A DNA stretch of 64,000 bases from Colwellia piezophila ATCC BAA-637 (GCF_000378625.1 NZ_KB905165.1:1-64000); one strand, 5' to 3'; shown: positions 39,002 to 48,106, counted from the stretch's first letter. Program-made: numbers and translations. Notes: generated from the sequence alone by a model not told the origin.

Positions 39002-39961
39002 ATGACTCAAACCAGGATTAAGTTATCGCTATTATTCATCATTTTGATAGTTTTTTTAACTACAATTCTCTTAAAAATTACTGGTGTCACACCAGTAATT
39101 GATTCTTCGAATCTAGAACTTATTTCCTCAAAGACGCCAAACTTAAGCACGATAGTCAAAGCTGAAGAAATCACTGCTACTGCTATTCTAAAGACTAAGG
39201 CCAATCTAGCTAGAGCGGCCAAGAAAAATGATCAAATGGTCGTTATGCACAGACCCCAGTGGATATTCGAAAGCAAGTTAATTGTTCAGCTCGAAAGACT
39301 TAGCAGCGCGGCAGCAAACGGAGATAGTGAGGCAAGTTATATTCTAGCTATGAATCTTAGGTATTGTTACAACAGTCCCATCGATGACCTGGCACTTGAA
39401 AAGAGCTTAGCGCAAGCCTACGAATTTAGCGATAGTGAAGTCGCGGTGGCTAAGATTACACAAAAGTATGAGTATTGCTCTGGCATTGAAAAAAACCAAC
39501 GCAAGCAGTTTTATCATTACTCTCAAGCCGCAGCAAACGATGGCTACGTAGCCGCACAGGAAGTTATTGGTAACATCACTCCTGAGTTCTTCATGGAATC
39601 TCAGGGTTACCAAGGACTCGAGCGAGAAGAATTTATAATAATACGTGACAATTTTATTGAGCAGAAAATAGGATTTTTGCAGCGAGCAGCACAAAATGGA
39701 AGTATCAGAGCATTAACCAGGCTTTCTCGTATGAACCGAGCACAACAATTGGGAGGAGATGGTTATGTTAAGTCCTTTGGATTTAATCAATTAATTCTCG
39801 AGCTGACTCAGAACAACGAAACATATAACAGGTATTCGCGCTATCAACAAAAGCTGCATTCGCAGTTAACGGCAAAGGAAATTGATACGGCATTCGCCAT
39901 GTCTGAACAATGGTTAGAAATAATTAAAGCCAACGGTACATTATATTTAAATGAAAATTAG
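39002..39961 (+). CDS. Sel1-like repeat membrane-anchored protein
   Basis: 319 residues with an N-terminal signal anchor (about 9-30, LSLLFIILIVFLTTILL) and a helical exported domain. Three segments look like Sel1 repeats: SAAANGDSEASYILAMNL, QAAANDGYVAAQEVIG and RAAQNGSIRALTRLSRM. Cysteines in MNLRYCYN and YEYCSG could bridge. It is the only plus-strand gene of this accessory block. Sel1 proteins usually mediate protein contacts; the partner is unknown. No clear ribosome site is near the ATG, so the start is uncertain. Confidence 0.7.
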   Translation: MTQTRIKLSLLFIILIVFLTTILLKITGVTPVIDSSNLELISSKTPNLSTIVKAEEITATAILKTKANLARAAKKNDQMVVMHRPQWIFESKLIVQLERLSSAAANGDSEASYILAMNLRYCYNSPIDDLALEKSLAQAYEFSDSEVAVAKITQKYEYCSGIEKNQRKQFYHYSQAAANDGYVAAQEVIGNITPEFFMESQGYQGLEREEFIIIRDNFIEQKIGFLQRAAQNGSIRALTRLSRMNRAQQLGGDGYVKSFGFNQLILELTQNNETYNRYSRYQQKLHSQLTAKEIDTAFAMSEQWLEIIKANGTLYLNEN

Positions 39962-39987
39962 ACCCGTTGTGGCCTTATTAGCTGAAT

Positions 39988-40266
39988 TTAGTGAAAAGCT
40001 AAATTTGAAAAACTAAGCACAACTAATCCTAATAAACCAAGACCAATAAATTCAATAAAAACTGCTTGCCAAAATGAGGCTTTATTTTGCTCTGAAAATT
40101 TATGTTTTGGATATCTCCCCACGGTGATAAACCGCAACATTCCCCATCCAATGCTCCACGCTATTATTTTAATTGATAAATCCCAAGCTAGCCAAAGCAG
40201 GCCGCGAAATAAATAATAACATAACCGAAATAAAGGCCGACCCGCTTCTGCTACAACATCTTCCAT
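39988..40266 (-). CDS. Small membrane protein (92 aa), unknown
   Basis: Hydrophobic protein with about three helices (LCYYLFRGLLWLAWDLSIKI, IIAWSIGWGMLRFITVG, AVFIEFIGLGLLGLVVLSF). No family recognised. GGGAG precedes ATG 40266, and a 42-bp palindrome starts 18 bases upstream, so any transcript from above would fold into a strong hairpin just before the ribosome site. It follows the DUF2569 gene in the same direction. Confidence 0.6.
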   Translation of the reverse strand: MEDVVAEAGRPLFRLCYYLFRGLLWLAWDLSIKIIAWSIGWGMLRFITVGRYPKHKFSEQNKASFWQAVFIEFIGLGLLGLVVLSFSNLAFH

Positions 40267-40283
40267 GAATTATACTCCCGATA

Positions 40284-40353
40284 TTCACTAATATATTGAA
40301 TACATGTATTCAATATATTAGTGAATAAATGTATTCAATATATTAGTGAATAA
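40284..40353. repeat. 42-bp perfect palindrome plus 25-bp direct repeats
   Basis: 40284-40325 is a perfect inverted repeat with half-site TTCACTAATATATTGAATAC plus one more A, and no spacer. From 40304 a 25-bp unit beginning ATGTATTCAATATATTAGTG occurs twice in direct order (40304-40328, 40329-40353) and a third time truncated. The second unit contains the stop codon and last residues of the DUF2569 gene. Confidence 0.95.
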
Positions 40354-40831
40354 ATGTATTTTTTGATCTTGTTGATTGATATAAATATGGCGACCAAAGG
40401 CAAAGTGCAACAGCACAGCTTGCTAAAGCTGTTTGAACATCAGTTGTTAGGAACTCAATATTAGGAAACATCAGGCTAAGGATAAGGGTATCTGCCAAAA
40501 GGAAAATCATGGTACAGGCGGCGAAAATCAAATACCATTTAGGGAATATAACGTTCTTTTTGAAAAATAATTTAATTAAATACACTGATAAAATTAAAAA
40601 GCCAATATTCGCTATTATTTCAATAATAACGATGGATTTAAAACCTAAAGAAGCATTAAATAATATATCTTCCATTGTGCCATCAGCAATTATTGGCGCA
40701 TAGGAAGTCCAAAAATTGTTAATCAACCGTATTGGAGAGAGCAGAATCCCCAAACCAAGTAAGAGCAACCAACCATTAAATCCCCATGGCTCTTTTTTTT
40801 CTTCTGCAGGCAGTGTATCGACAATATCCAT
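40343..40831 (-). CDS. DUF2569 membrane protein
   Basis: 162 residues, four predicted helices. The start EPWGFNGWLLLLGLGILLSP matches DUF2569, a membrane family of unknown function. Other helices are SIVIIEIIANIGFLILSVYL, WYLIFAACTMIFLLADTLIL and TALASCAVALCLWSPYLY. The last residues (about NTFIH) and the stop codon are encoded by a copy of the 25-bp repeat, so the natural C-terminus may have been replaced by repeat growth. Confidence 0.8.
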   Translation of the reverse strand: MDIVDTLPAEEKKEPWGFNGWLLLLGLGILLSPIRLINNFWTSYAPIIADGTMEDILFNASLGFKSIVIIEIIANIGFLILSVYLIKLFFKKNVIFPKWYLIFAACTMIFLLADTLILSLMFPNIEFLTTDVQTALASCAVALCLWSPYLYQSTRSKNTFIH

Positions 40832-40913
40832 TTGTACTCCTAGTACTTACCGCCGTATTAAGCGGACTAAAGTTTTTGCCTAAATGTTTTATAGTAAACA
40901 ACTATTTTTTGAA

Positions 40914-41126
40914 TTAAGGACAACAAGTTCCGTTTTCTTGTATCGGAGGACACTTAACGGTACCAAAAGAGCAATAAACGCAGCAATCGCCCGCTAGCGG
41001 TTTTAATAGTTCATGACACGATGTGCACTCATAAAAATATTGGCAAGCATCCGTAGGCATAACTTCTTCTTTCTTAGCTCCGCACGTTGGGCAGGTGATA
41101 ATTGATTCTAGGATTATATTGTTCAT
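40914..41126 (-). CDS. GDCCVxC-motif small cysteine-rich protein
   Basis: 70 residues with 11 cysteines. CPTCG and CTSCHELL look like two metal- or redox-active CxxC pairs. Then comes the family motif GDCCVYCSFGTVKCPPIQ, and the protein ends in TCCP. In databases this family is named for GDCCVxC and some members contain selenocysteine; here every position is cysteine and no in-frame UGA is seen. The ATG at 41126 is preferred to a TTG 12 bases upstream. Function unknown; heavy-metal or redox handling are only guesses. Confidence 0.82.
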   Translation of the reverse strand: MNNIILESIITCPTCGAKKEEVMPTDACQYFYECTSCHELLKPLAGDCCVYCSFGTVKCPPIQENGTCCP

Positions 41127-41276
41127 CAAATGTCTCAATAGTTTGAAATTATACTATTCACAGTCGTATAACGAACACTTTAAGGGGCTTTCTATATTGT
41201 TTTTCTTAACGTATGTCGCGAAGCATGACCTAATAAACGGCTTTAATTGCTTGTTATTTGACCGCGAAGTACTAAT

Positions 41277-41534
41277 CTAATCTGTTTTTTTCTTAGGTGC
41301 AGCAAAGTTCGCATAAATTGTTGTCACCACACCGACAACAAGCGCAAGCATAGCTAAACCAAACATGGCATTACTTTGGGATTCAAAAGCCAATAGGTAT
41401 ATACCTACCGTAACAAAGGACCAACCAACTAAAGCAAAAATTTTGGGGTGTGAAGTTAATTGTAGAATTCTTTTTGCTCTGGCTCTAGACTTGGGATGAG
41501 CTGAAGCTTTTCGTTTATGTTTATTTGTTGGCAT
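41277..41534 (-). CDS. Small membrane protein (85 aa), unknown
   Basis: A basic N-terminus (PTNKHKRKASAHPKSRARAKR) is followed by two helices, FALVGWSFVTVGIYLLAF and AMFGLAMLALVVGVVTTIYA, and a lysine tail. ATG 41534 was chosen because AAGGAG stands six bases before it. No family recognised. Arranged in the same direction as its neighbours in the accessory block. Confidence 0.65.
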   Translation of the reverse strand: MPTNKHKRKASAHPKSRARAKRILQLTSHPKIFALVGWSFVTVGIYLLAFESQSNAMFGLAMLALVVGVVTTIYANFAAPKKKTD

Positions 41535-41646
41535 CACTAACTCCTTAGGTTTTATAATGCCGCCAATAAGGGGCAAATAAATGTTGGTTAAAATGTAGAT
41601 TAACGAAACACAACCAACGGTGTTTTTTTACTGCTTTCACAGTATG

Positions 41647-42027
41647 TTATTGCTGTTGTTTAAGCCACTCTTTTGCAGCACTTTGGTTATCAAAATTCTT
41701 ATCATTTTGTAAACTTCTGGCAGGAACTCTACTTTCTAATAATGTTAAGTTGACCGGCGAATGAATAACGACTGCTTTAGCGATCAAGTTTTGACTATTT
41801 AACCATTCATTACACTCATTAAGTTTGTCAAAAGCCTCTGGTGTAGCCCCTTCTATTTCGGTGTAGTCTACTAATACTTTAAATCTGTTCTCCCCAAGAC
41901 TGATAATGATGGACTCTATATCTTGGTATGCTTGAATTATGCCCTCTAGGTTAAAAGCACCAACAGATTTTATATAAATGATGTCATCATCAACAGTAAT
42001 GAAGCATTCTCCATGAGGTCTACTCAT
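41647..42027 (-). CDS. STAS/SpoIIAA-like protein
   Basis: 126-residue soluble protein. The layout GECFITVDDDIIYIKSVGAFNLEGIIQAY, then RFKVLVDYTEIEGATPEAFDKL and AKAVVIHSP, resembles the SpoIIAA-like/STAS fold used by Alteromonadales and Vibrio proteins of unknown role. No phosphorylatable serine can be assigned with confidence. No signal peptide. Nearest genes are small and unrelated in function. Confidence 0.6.
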   Translation of the reverse strand: MSRPHGECFITVDDDIIYIKSVGAFNLEGIIQAYQDIESIIISLGENRFKVLVDYTEIEGATPEAFDKLNECNEWLNSQNLIAKAVVIHSPVNLTLLESRVPARSLQNDKNFDNQSAAKEWLKQQQ

Positions 42028-42161
42028 AATGTCACCCGAAAGTTATAACGCTTATCATAAGCGGAAAATAATTGTGTCTACCCAGCGGCGTAATATCAAA
42101 GTGAAACCGAACAAGCATTGAGTGTCCCCGTGAATTTACTGCTTATATGCCTGATTTATCG

Positions 42162-42542
42162 CTATATTATAGTGTATAGATTAGCACGAAGCGCGGCAAT
42201 TGCTTGATTGATGAATGCATCTTTTACAAGAATATAGTCGGTATCGAAAGTCGAGATAGCGAAAATACTTATTTTCTCATTAGCTAATACTGTCGATATA
42301 TTCGATAAAATACCCGTCATCGTTAAAGCTAATGGACCTACAACTTCAAGTGCACGCCAATTTAGCTCTACTTCGTCGCTCACCAGAGCAATACTTTGCG
42401 GTAGAACAATAGATATCTCATCGAAAGTTTTAGCGATAAAGAAAATACGGGCACTAAATACTTCACCGGGGATGGTGGAGCTTTGAGATAAGCTGTGTAT
42501 GGCGAAGTGTTCGTTGATAAGTCTAAGTGTTAGCTGTGTCAT
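42162..42542 (-). CDS. ACT-domain protein, CASTOR/ACT_7-like
   Basis: 126 residues, probably a small-molecule (amino acid) sensing protein. The C-terminal motif VGPLALTMTGILSNISTVLANEKISIFAISTFDTDYILV, seen in pieces here, is the ACT_7 signature (GPL...TGIL, ISTFDTDYILV) shared with eukaryotic CASTOR arginine sensors and many bacterial single-domain proteins. Ligand unknown. It is transcribed alone. Confidence 0.82.
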   Translation of the reverse strand: MTQLTLRLINEHFAIHSLSQSSTIPGEVFSARIFFIAKTFDEISIVLPQSIALVSDEVELNWRALEVVGPLALTMTGILSNISTVLANEKISIFAISTFDTDYILVKDAFINQAIAALRANLYTII

Positions 42543-43014
42543 TTAGATCCTAACGTTAATTGCAATAGTGTAACTATAGTATTTCTTACCTGCTGTAATG
42601 TCTAATGTTTCAAAACTGAGATCGTATAAGTTTCAACGAGTACTGAAAATACTAGGTTTAAGCTGTAAAATGAGTAAAACGACTGTTTACGAAGGTTTTA
42701 CTAGGATGATTAGGCGGTAAATGAAGAGGTATCGTAAAAATTAATATCCACAGAAGCTGTGGGTATTGTTGTGGATAACTTGTTGTAAGCGATGTTTGTC
42801 ATTGTTAAGTAAAGGGAAAGTGAGTAGGTTGTTTTTTGTCTAACTGAGTTTTAAATCCTATGAAATAAGATAAGTGATCAAAACTATCTGTTAGATCCTT
42901 ATTGCTATTAAATTAATAGTTTAAACTGGTTAAACACCCTCAAATAAGCTTAGTCCTCGTTGGTTGTTGATAAAACAAGCGCTTATCAACAACCTTATAG
43001 GGTTGCTTATCGTT
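42543..43014. other. Intergenic region with DnaA-box-like sites and a hairpin
   Basis: A perfect DnaA box TGTGGATAA is at 42770-42778. Near-matches ATATCCACA (42744-42752) and TGTGGGTAT (42758-42766) sit beside it. At 42962-42994, GGTTGTTGATAA and TTATCAACAACC form a 12-bp stem around nine bases, just past the pta stop codon. There is no T-run, so it is not a clear terminator. Confidence 0.6.
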
Positions 43015-45135
43015 TTATTGTGTCGCCTGAATTGCTGTTAGGGCGATGGTAAAAACAATATCATCGACTAATGCGCCACGTGATAAATCGTTAACAGGTT
43101 TATTCATGCCTTGTAGCATAGGGCCAATGCTTAGCAAATTCGCCGAACGCTGTACTGCCTTATAGGTAGTGTTACCGGTATTTAAATCAGGGAAAATAAA
43201 GACAGTCGCTCTACCTGCTACCGGGCTGTTTGGTGCTTTTTTCTTAGCGACATTTTCCATAATAGCGGCGTCGTATTGCAACGGTCCATCAATAATTAGA
43301 TCGGGTCGCTTGGCTTTGGCAATTTCAGTTGCTTTGGCCACTTTTTCTACATTGGCTCCATGACCTGAACTGCCAGTACTGTAACTTATCATGGCGACTC
43401 TTGGCTCAATACCAAATGCTTTTGCAGAGTCAGCTGATTGGATGGCGATGTCAGCTAATTGCTCTGCGTTAGGCTCAGGGTTGATAGCACAATCACCATA
43501 AACCAGTACTTGATCAGGCAGCAACATAAAGAAAACTGACGAAACCAAAGAACTATTAGGTGCGGTTTTTATTAATTGTAAAGCGGGTCTTATGGTGTTT
43601 GCTGTGGTATTAACTGCGCCAGAAACTAGACCATCTACTTGTCCTAGTTGTAACATCATGGTAGCTAATACAACATTGTCTTTTAAGTTTTCTAGGGCAA
43701 CAACATCCGTAAGGCCTTTATTTTTTCTAAGTTCAACCATAGGGCCAACATAGTTAGCTCTGATGGTTTCGGGATCTGTTATGAGTAAATTATCAGGTAA
43801 GTTAATACCTTGATGTTCGGCAATTTGTAATATCTCATCTCTATTGCCAATAAGCTGACAGCGAGCAATTTTTCGTTCACAGCAAATTGCTGCCGCTTTG
43901 ATGGTACGGATATCAGTACCTTCAGGTAAGACCACAAGTTTATTCGCTTGGCGAGCAAGCTCCGTTAATTTATGTCTAAAAGCCGGTGGTGAGAGTAAGT
44001 TATAACTATTGTTTTTAGAGGTGAGACTTTCTAGCCAACGGCTATTTAAATTATCGGCCACGTGCTGTTTTACTTTGTCCTGACGTTGAATATCATCTTG
44101 GGGTATTTCAGGATTAAAACTCATGATATGACGTGATGTTTGCCAGGTATCCCATGGTACAGACAATACCGGTAAACCTGCTTCCAAGGCTTGCTTACAT
44201 AACTCCCAAACTTGTTTTGATGGTTCAAAGCCATTTGTTAATATCATGCCGCCTAATTTAGTACCATTTAATGCAGATAAACAGGTGGCAATGATGATGT
44301 CAGTGCGATCGCCTGGAGTAACAATAAGGCGACCGGGGACTAGGTAACTGACTAGGTTTGAGACAGTACGAGCACAAAAGGCGACACTACGAAAACGGCG
44401 ATGTGCCATATCACCTTCATTAAGGACTTTGGCATCAAGATAGTTACTAATGTCACAGATGCGCGGAGCGATGAGATCGATGTCCCACATTATGGTGCCG
44501 AGTAAATCAAAGTGTCTGTTTTTAAAAATGTCTAAATCTAACCAGTGGTTTAAATTAAAGTCACTTTCAATTTCTTCTTCTTTTGGCAGTAAGCCATATT
44601 GTTCTTGATCTGGGCAGTTTAGTTTATTGATAACACAACCAATGAGATGTTTGTTTTTTATGCCACCATAGGTTTCAGCGCTGACTTCAAGTCGGTTTTC
44701 AAATTCATCAGCACTGTCATTTCCTGGGCTGGCCACTAAGACTATATTAGCCCCAAGTGCTTGGGCAACATCACGGTTGATACGCCCAGCGTAGGGTTGT
44801 CGTGGTGTTGGCACTAAACCTTCTATAATGACCACGTCATGATCTTCTTTAAAGGCGTCAAAATTGGCAACAATTTCTTCTAATACCACTCCGTGTTGGC
44901 CATCGCCCATTTTAGCTTCTACATAACTAAGGGATATGCTGGTGCTATTTTGCGATAAGCTAATGGCATCAATGGTTTTATTTTTTTTAGCTAGGCTATT
45001 ACGAGAAGGTTGGCTAATGGGTTTAAAGTGTCCTACTTTGATCCCTTTTTGCTGACAAGCGTGCAATAAACCTAACGCTACACTGGTTAAGCCTACACCT
45101 GAGCCAACAGGGATTAACATAATTCTATGTGGCAT
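43015..45135 (-). CDS. pta: Phosphate acetyltransferase
   Basis: Converts acetyl-CoA and phosphate to acetyl phosphate. The long form of 706 residues has three parts: an N-terminal P-loop domain (VGSGVGLTSVALGLL, about 7-21), a central DRTGG domain (about 230-330), and the C-terminal catalytic PTA_PTB domain (from about 385, KLVVLPEGTDIRTIKAA; SYSTGSSGHGANVEKV; DGPLQYDAA). It is downstream of ackA, 34 bases apart, so they form an operon that makes acetate and ATP and sets acetyl phosphate levels. Confidence 0.97.
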   Translation of the reverse strand: MPHRIMLIPVGSGVGLTSVALGLLHACQQKGIKVGHFKPISQPSRNSLAKKNKTIDAISLSQNSTSISLSYVEAKMGDGQHGVVLEEIVANFDAFKEDHDVVIIEGLVPTPRQPYAGRINRDVAQALGANIVLVASPGNDSADEFENRLEVSAETYGGIKNKHLIGCVINKLNCPDQEQYGLLPKEEEIESDFNLNHWLDLDIFKNRHFDLLGTIMWDIDLIAPRICDISNYLDAKVLNEGDMAHRRFRSVAFCARTVSNLVSYLVPGRLIVTPGDRTDIIIATCLSALNGTKLGGMILTNGFEPSKQVWELCKQALEAGLPVLSVPWDTWQTSRHIMSFNPEIPQDDIQRQDKVKQHVADNLNSRWLESLTSKNNSYNLLSPPAFRHKLTELARQANKLVVLPEGTDIRTIKAAAICCERKIARCQLIGNRDEILQIAEHQGINLPDNLLITDPETIRANYVGPMVELRKNKGLTDVVALENLKDNVVLATMMLQLGQVDGLVSGAVNTTANTIRPALQLIKTAPNSSLVSSVFFMLLPDQVLVYGDCAINPEPNAEQLADIAIQSADSAKAFGIEPRVAMISYSTGSSGHGANVEKVAKATEIAKAKRPDLIIDGPLQYDAAIMENVAKKKAPNSPVAGRATVFIFPDLNTGNTTYKAVQRSANLLSIGPMLQGMNKPVNDLSRGALVDDIVFTIALTAIQATQ

Positions 45136-45169
45136 AAATTTAATCCTATTTATTCTGCATTTGAAGTGG

Positions 45170-46408
45170 TTACTGAGCTAAATTTGTTAGTAATTGAGCT
45201 GATTGCTCGGCAATTACCCATTCTTCATTGGTGGCAATAACCCAACAAGGTCGAGAGTCTTTAGTGGCAATATTGCCTGAGGCACCAAATCGTGTGGTTT
45301 GGTTTTTGTCTGCATCAAGATAAAAATTTAATAAGCCAAGTTGCTTAACTATTTCAGCACGTACCCAAGTTGAATTTTCTCCGATACCGCCAGTAAAAAT
45401 AAGGCCATCTAGTTGCGTTAAACTGGCGCTATAAGAAGCAATGCTTTTAGCAATGCGGTAACAAAAAACGGTCAGCGCTAATTTAGCTTGGCTATTATTT
45501 TCATAGAGCATGGCATTTTCTAATGTCCTACAGTCATTGCTCAAACCTGAAACCCCTAATAAACCACTTTCTTTGTTAACTAACTTATCAACATCATTAA
45601 TTGAGTAGCCTAAGTTTTCGACCAGGTGGAAGATAATACCGGCATCGAGATCGCCACAGCGAGTCCCCATCATGACCCCTTCGCCAGGCGTCATGCCCAT
45701 ACTCGTATCAACACTTTTACCATGCTTGATTACGGTAACACTACAGCCATTGCCTAAATGCGCGCTGATCAAGTTGCATTGCGCGAGGGGCTTGTTTAAC
45801 AGCTTCGCTGCCTGCTTAGCAACAAAGTAATGACTGGTACCATGAAAACCATATCGCCTTATATCATGCTCTTGATAAAGTGAATAGGGCAGGCCATAAA
45901 TAAACGCTTTTTCTGGCATGCTTTGATGAAAAGCCGTATCAAAAACGGCTACTTGCGGTAGTTTTTTAAAAGCTTGTTGGCAAGCTTTTATGCCGATAAG
46001 GTTCGCAGGGTTATGTAATGGCGCTAGTTTTGCTAACTGAGCAATCGTCTGAGCCACTTGTTCGGTTATTAATGTGGGCTGAGAGTACGTTTCACCACCG
46101 TGAACCACTCTATGACCTATTGCACAAATATCTTTAACTAAATGTAACTGTTGTAATTGTGCGACCAGGACCGCAAGTGCAGATTGGTGATCAAAGGGCG
46201 CAGCAAGTTTATAGGACTTTTTATTCCCACCTTGCTTGATGGTAATTATTGCATCGTTGCTGAGTAGGCACTCGGCTAAACCAGATAATAGTGTCTCGCC
46301 ACTTTGTGGCTTGATCAAGGAGAACTTCACTGAAGAGCTGCCGCAGTTGATCACTAAAATTGCATTGGAGTTTGCCGGAACGGCGCTCTGTGATTTTTGT
46401 TGAGTCAT
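45170..46408 (-). CDS. ackA: Acetate kinase
   Basis: Acetyl phosphate + ADP to acetate + ATP. 412 residues, ASKHA fold. Motifs: LVINCGSSSVKFSL at the N-terminus, IGHRVVHGGE, FDTAFHQSMP with the catalytic aspartate, RYGFHGTSHYFV, SAHLGNGCSVT and the adenosine motif FTGGIGENS. Divergent from yfbV with about 180 bases between, as in E. coli. Confidence 0.98.
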   Translation of the reverse strand: MTQQKSQSAVPANSNAILVINCGSSSVKFSLIKPQSGETLLSGLAECLLSNDAIITIKQGGNKKSYKLAAPFDHQSALAVLVAQLQQLHLVKDICAIGHRVVHGGETYSQPTLITEQVAQTIAQLAKLAPLHNPANLIGIKACQQAFKKLPQVAVFDTAFHQSMPEKAFIYGLPYSLYQEHDIRRYGFHGTSHYFVAKQAAKLLNKPLAQCNLISAHLGNGCSVTVIKHGKSVDTSMGMTPGEGVMMGTRCGDLDAGIIFHLVENLGYSINDVDKLVNKESGLLGVSGLSNDCRTLENAMLYENNSQAKLALTVFCYRIAKSIASYSASLTQLDGLIFTGGIGENSTWVRAEIVKQLGLLNFYLDADKNQTTRFGASGNIATKDSRPCWVIATNEEWVIAEQSAQLLTNLAQ

Positions 46409-46588
46409 GTCTGATGTCTTTTGGTAAAAGTAAACGCTATTGAATCATTATAACGTTGGCGCTGGCTAAAAAACTTGATGTTATGTAATAAATGCTTTGT
46501 TTAATTGTGATTGCCATCGTTTTATGCAGTTAACTCGTCGTTACATTTGTAACTGTTGCTTATAAAGAGTAGCTGCTATAGTAGACTA

Positions 46589-47083
46589 ATGAATATATCC
46601 GTAGTACAGCTCATTAAATTGGGTCAAAAATATTTATCTCTTTGGCCTGATAAGCCGGAATTAACGCAATATTTCCAAGACTATCGAGGTGTGCAAAGTG
46701 CGCGCTTTATTTGTCGCTATTTTCCGGCGTTAGCCATGTTTACTTTTATTATGCAGCTCTATGTTGCTTCAGGGTATCCGATGGGACAAGGTTCGATTAA
46801 TAATGCGATGCAGGCACTACCTCAAGCATTGGTTTATGGTTTGTTTTTAATCAGTATGCCGGTACAGGCTTTAGTCTTTTCAGGCGTCAAGGCTGATAAG
46901 TTTTTACCGCCGGCACTGGCGTCTTGGTATCACAGTGGTTTGGCGAAGGTAAAACAGCAAGTTACTGAAAAAAAAGGCCTTGGTTCTAAAAATGACAATG
47001 CTATCGCGGATCTAGCGACTTATAAACCACGTTATATCGATCTTGCGAAACTTTTACAATTAACGTTTACCACCATAAAGTAA
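46589..47083 (+). CDS. yfbV: YfbV family membrane protein
   Basis: UPF0208 protein of 164 residues. In E. coli YfbV limits the spread of Ter macrodomain behaviour (MatP-related); the mechanism is unclear. The N-terminus matches the family (VVQLIKLGQKYLSLWPDKPEL), with two helices at about 45-65 and 75-100 (FPALAMFTFIMQLYVA; LVYGLFLISMPVQALVF). The ATG at 46589 gives this N-terminus; an upstream TTG at 46556 does not. Position next to ackA-pta matches E. coli. Confidence 0.93.
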   Translation: MNISVVQLIKLGQKYLSLWPDKPELTQYFQDYRGVQSARFICRYFPALAMFTFIMQLYVASGYPMGQGSINNAMQALPQALVYGLFLISMPVQALVFSGVKADKFLPPALASWYHSGLAKVKQQVTEKKGLGSKNDNAIADLATYKPRYIDLAKLLQLTFTTIK

Positions 47084-47248
47084 TAGCGGTTACTTTAGGG
47101 TGATAAAATATCATGTTGGTAAAGATTATTTCATTTTTCGTGGCTTATTCACGATGAGCTATTTATTGATTAGACCACCTTTTCAACACTCAGTCTTTTA
47201 AGTACCTACTCTTTTTACTACTCAAGGTTTAATTTCCCTAGGTATTCA

Positions 47249-48094
47249 TTACTCAGTCTTTTGATATAGGCGCAGTACAAAATCAGCTTGGCAACTAAAC
47301 AGCTTTAACTGTCTTAGTTGTTCTAGTACCTCATCGCTTGCTTTAAACGCAAAGGGTGTCATAGCTAATAAATTCAGCACATCTTCACTGTTTTCAAAAT
47401 TCATTGGGTAGTTTAAGCGTTGTTCTTCCACTAAAGTAAGTTGCTCAATAGCTTGTTTCGATGTGTCATGTTTAGTCGCTTGACGATATATCAATGATTT
47501 AAGTTCAAATAAATGATTATCGGCAGGTGTAACCGTCAATAAATATCCTTGGTCTTGTAAAATACGACTAAATTCATTTTCTAAAATCGGGGCATAAACA
47601 CTATAAAGCCAACCAAAGCCCCCATCACTAAAAGGCAAGTCAGATAACGTCGCAACACTAAAAAAACAATCTTGATGACGTTTTGCCGCAATCTTAATGG
47701 TTTCTTTGGCTATATCGACACCGTAAACACTATTGTGCTCGGTTTTATGTTGATGAGTATAAAAACCTTCACCACAGCCGGCATCAAAAACGGCAGCGCT
47801 TTTATCGCCATACTTATTATACAAGGCTAGCATGCTGTTAAGTAGAGGTTGGTAATAACCTTTATCTAAAAATGCACGCCTTGCTTGTACCATGGCTTTG
47901 TTATCGCCAGGCTCTTTAGAGTGCTTAAACTGAACGGGTAATAAATTAACATAACCTTGTTTGGCTTGATCAAAGCTATGCTTATTCTCACAACGGTAGC
48001 TTTTATCAACAAGCGATAAAGCTTGCTGACAAAGCGGGCAGCGGTATTTCGCTAGGTCTAAGTCTAACTCTCGGTCAAACGTTTCAGTACTCAT
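47249..48094 (-). CDS. rlmA: 23S rRNA (guanine745-N1)-methyltransferase
   Basis: Methylates G745 of 23S rRNA. 281 residues. An N-terminal zinc finger is visible as C19, C22, C35 and H39 (YRCPLCQQ...RCENKHSFD), matching E. coli RlmA. The class I SAM-binding motif is VFDAGCGEGFY, preceded by the family loop QGYVNLLP. Its partner xthA lies 12 bases upstream in the same direction, suggesting one transcript. Confidence 0.95.
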   Translation of the reverse strand: MSTETFDRELDLDLAKYRCPLCQQALSLVDKSYRCENKHSFDQAKQGYVNLLPVQFKHSKEPGDNKAMVQARRAFLDKGYYQPLLNSMLALYNKYGDKSAAVFDAGCGEGFYTHQHKTEHNSVYGVDIAKETIKIAAKRHQDCFFSVATLSDLPFSDGGFGWLYSVYAPILENEFSRILQDQGYLLTVTPADNHLFELKSLIYRQATKHDTSKQAIEQLTLVEEQRLNYPMNFENSEDVLNLLAMTPFAFKASDEVLEQLRQLKLFSCQADFVLRLYQKTE

Positions 48095-48106
48095 TTAAGC
48101 TAAGCC

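Noticed and set aside
42962..42994. Rho-independent terminator of pta
   Set aside because: The 12-bp stem is strong, but no T-run follows on the minus strand, so it is reported only as a hairpin.
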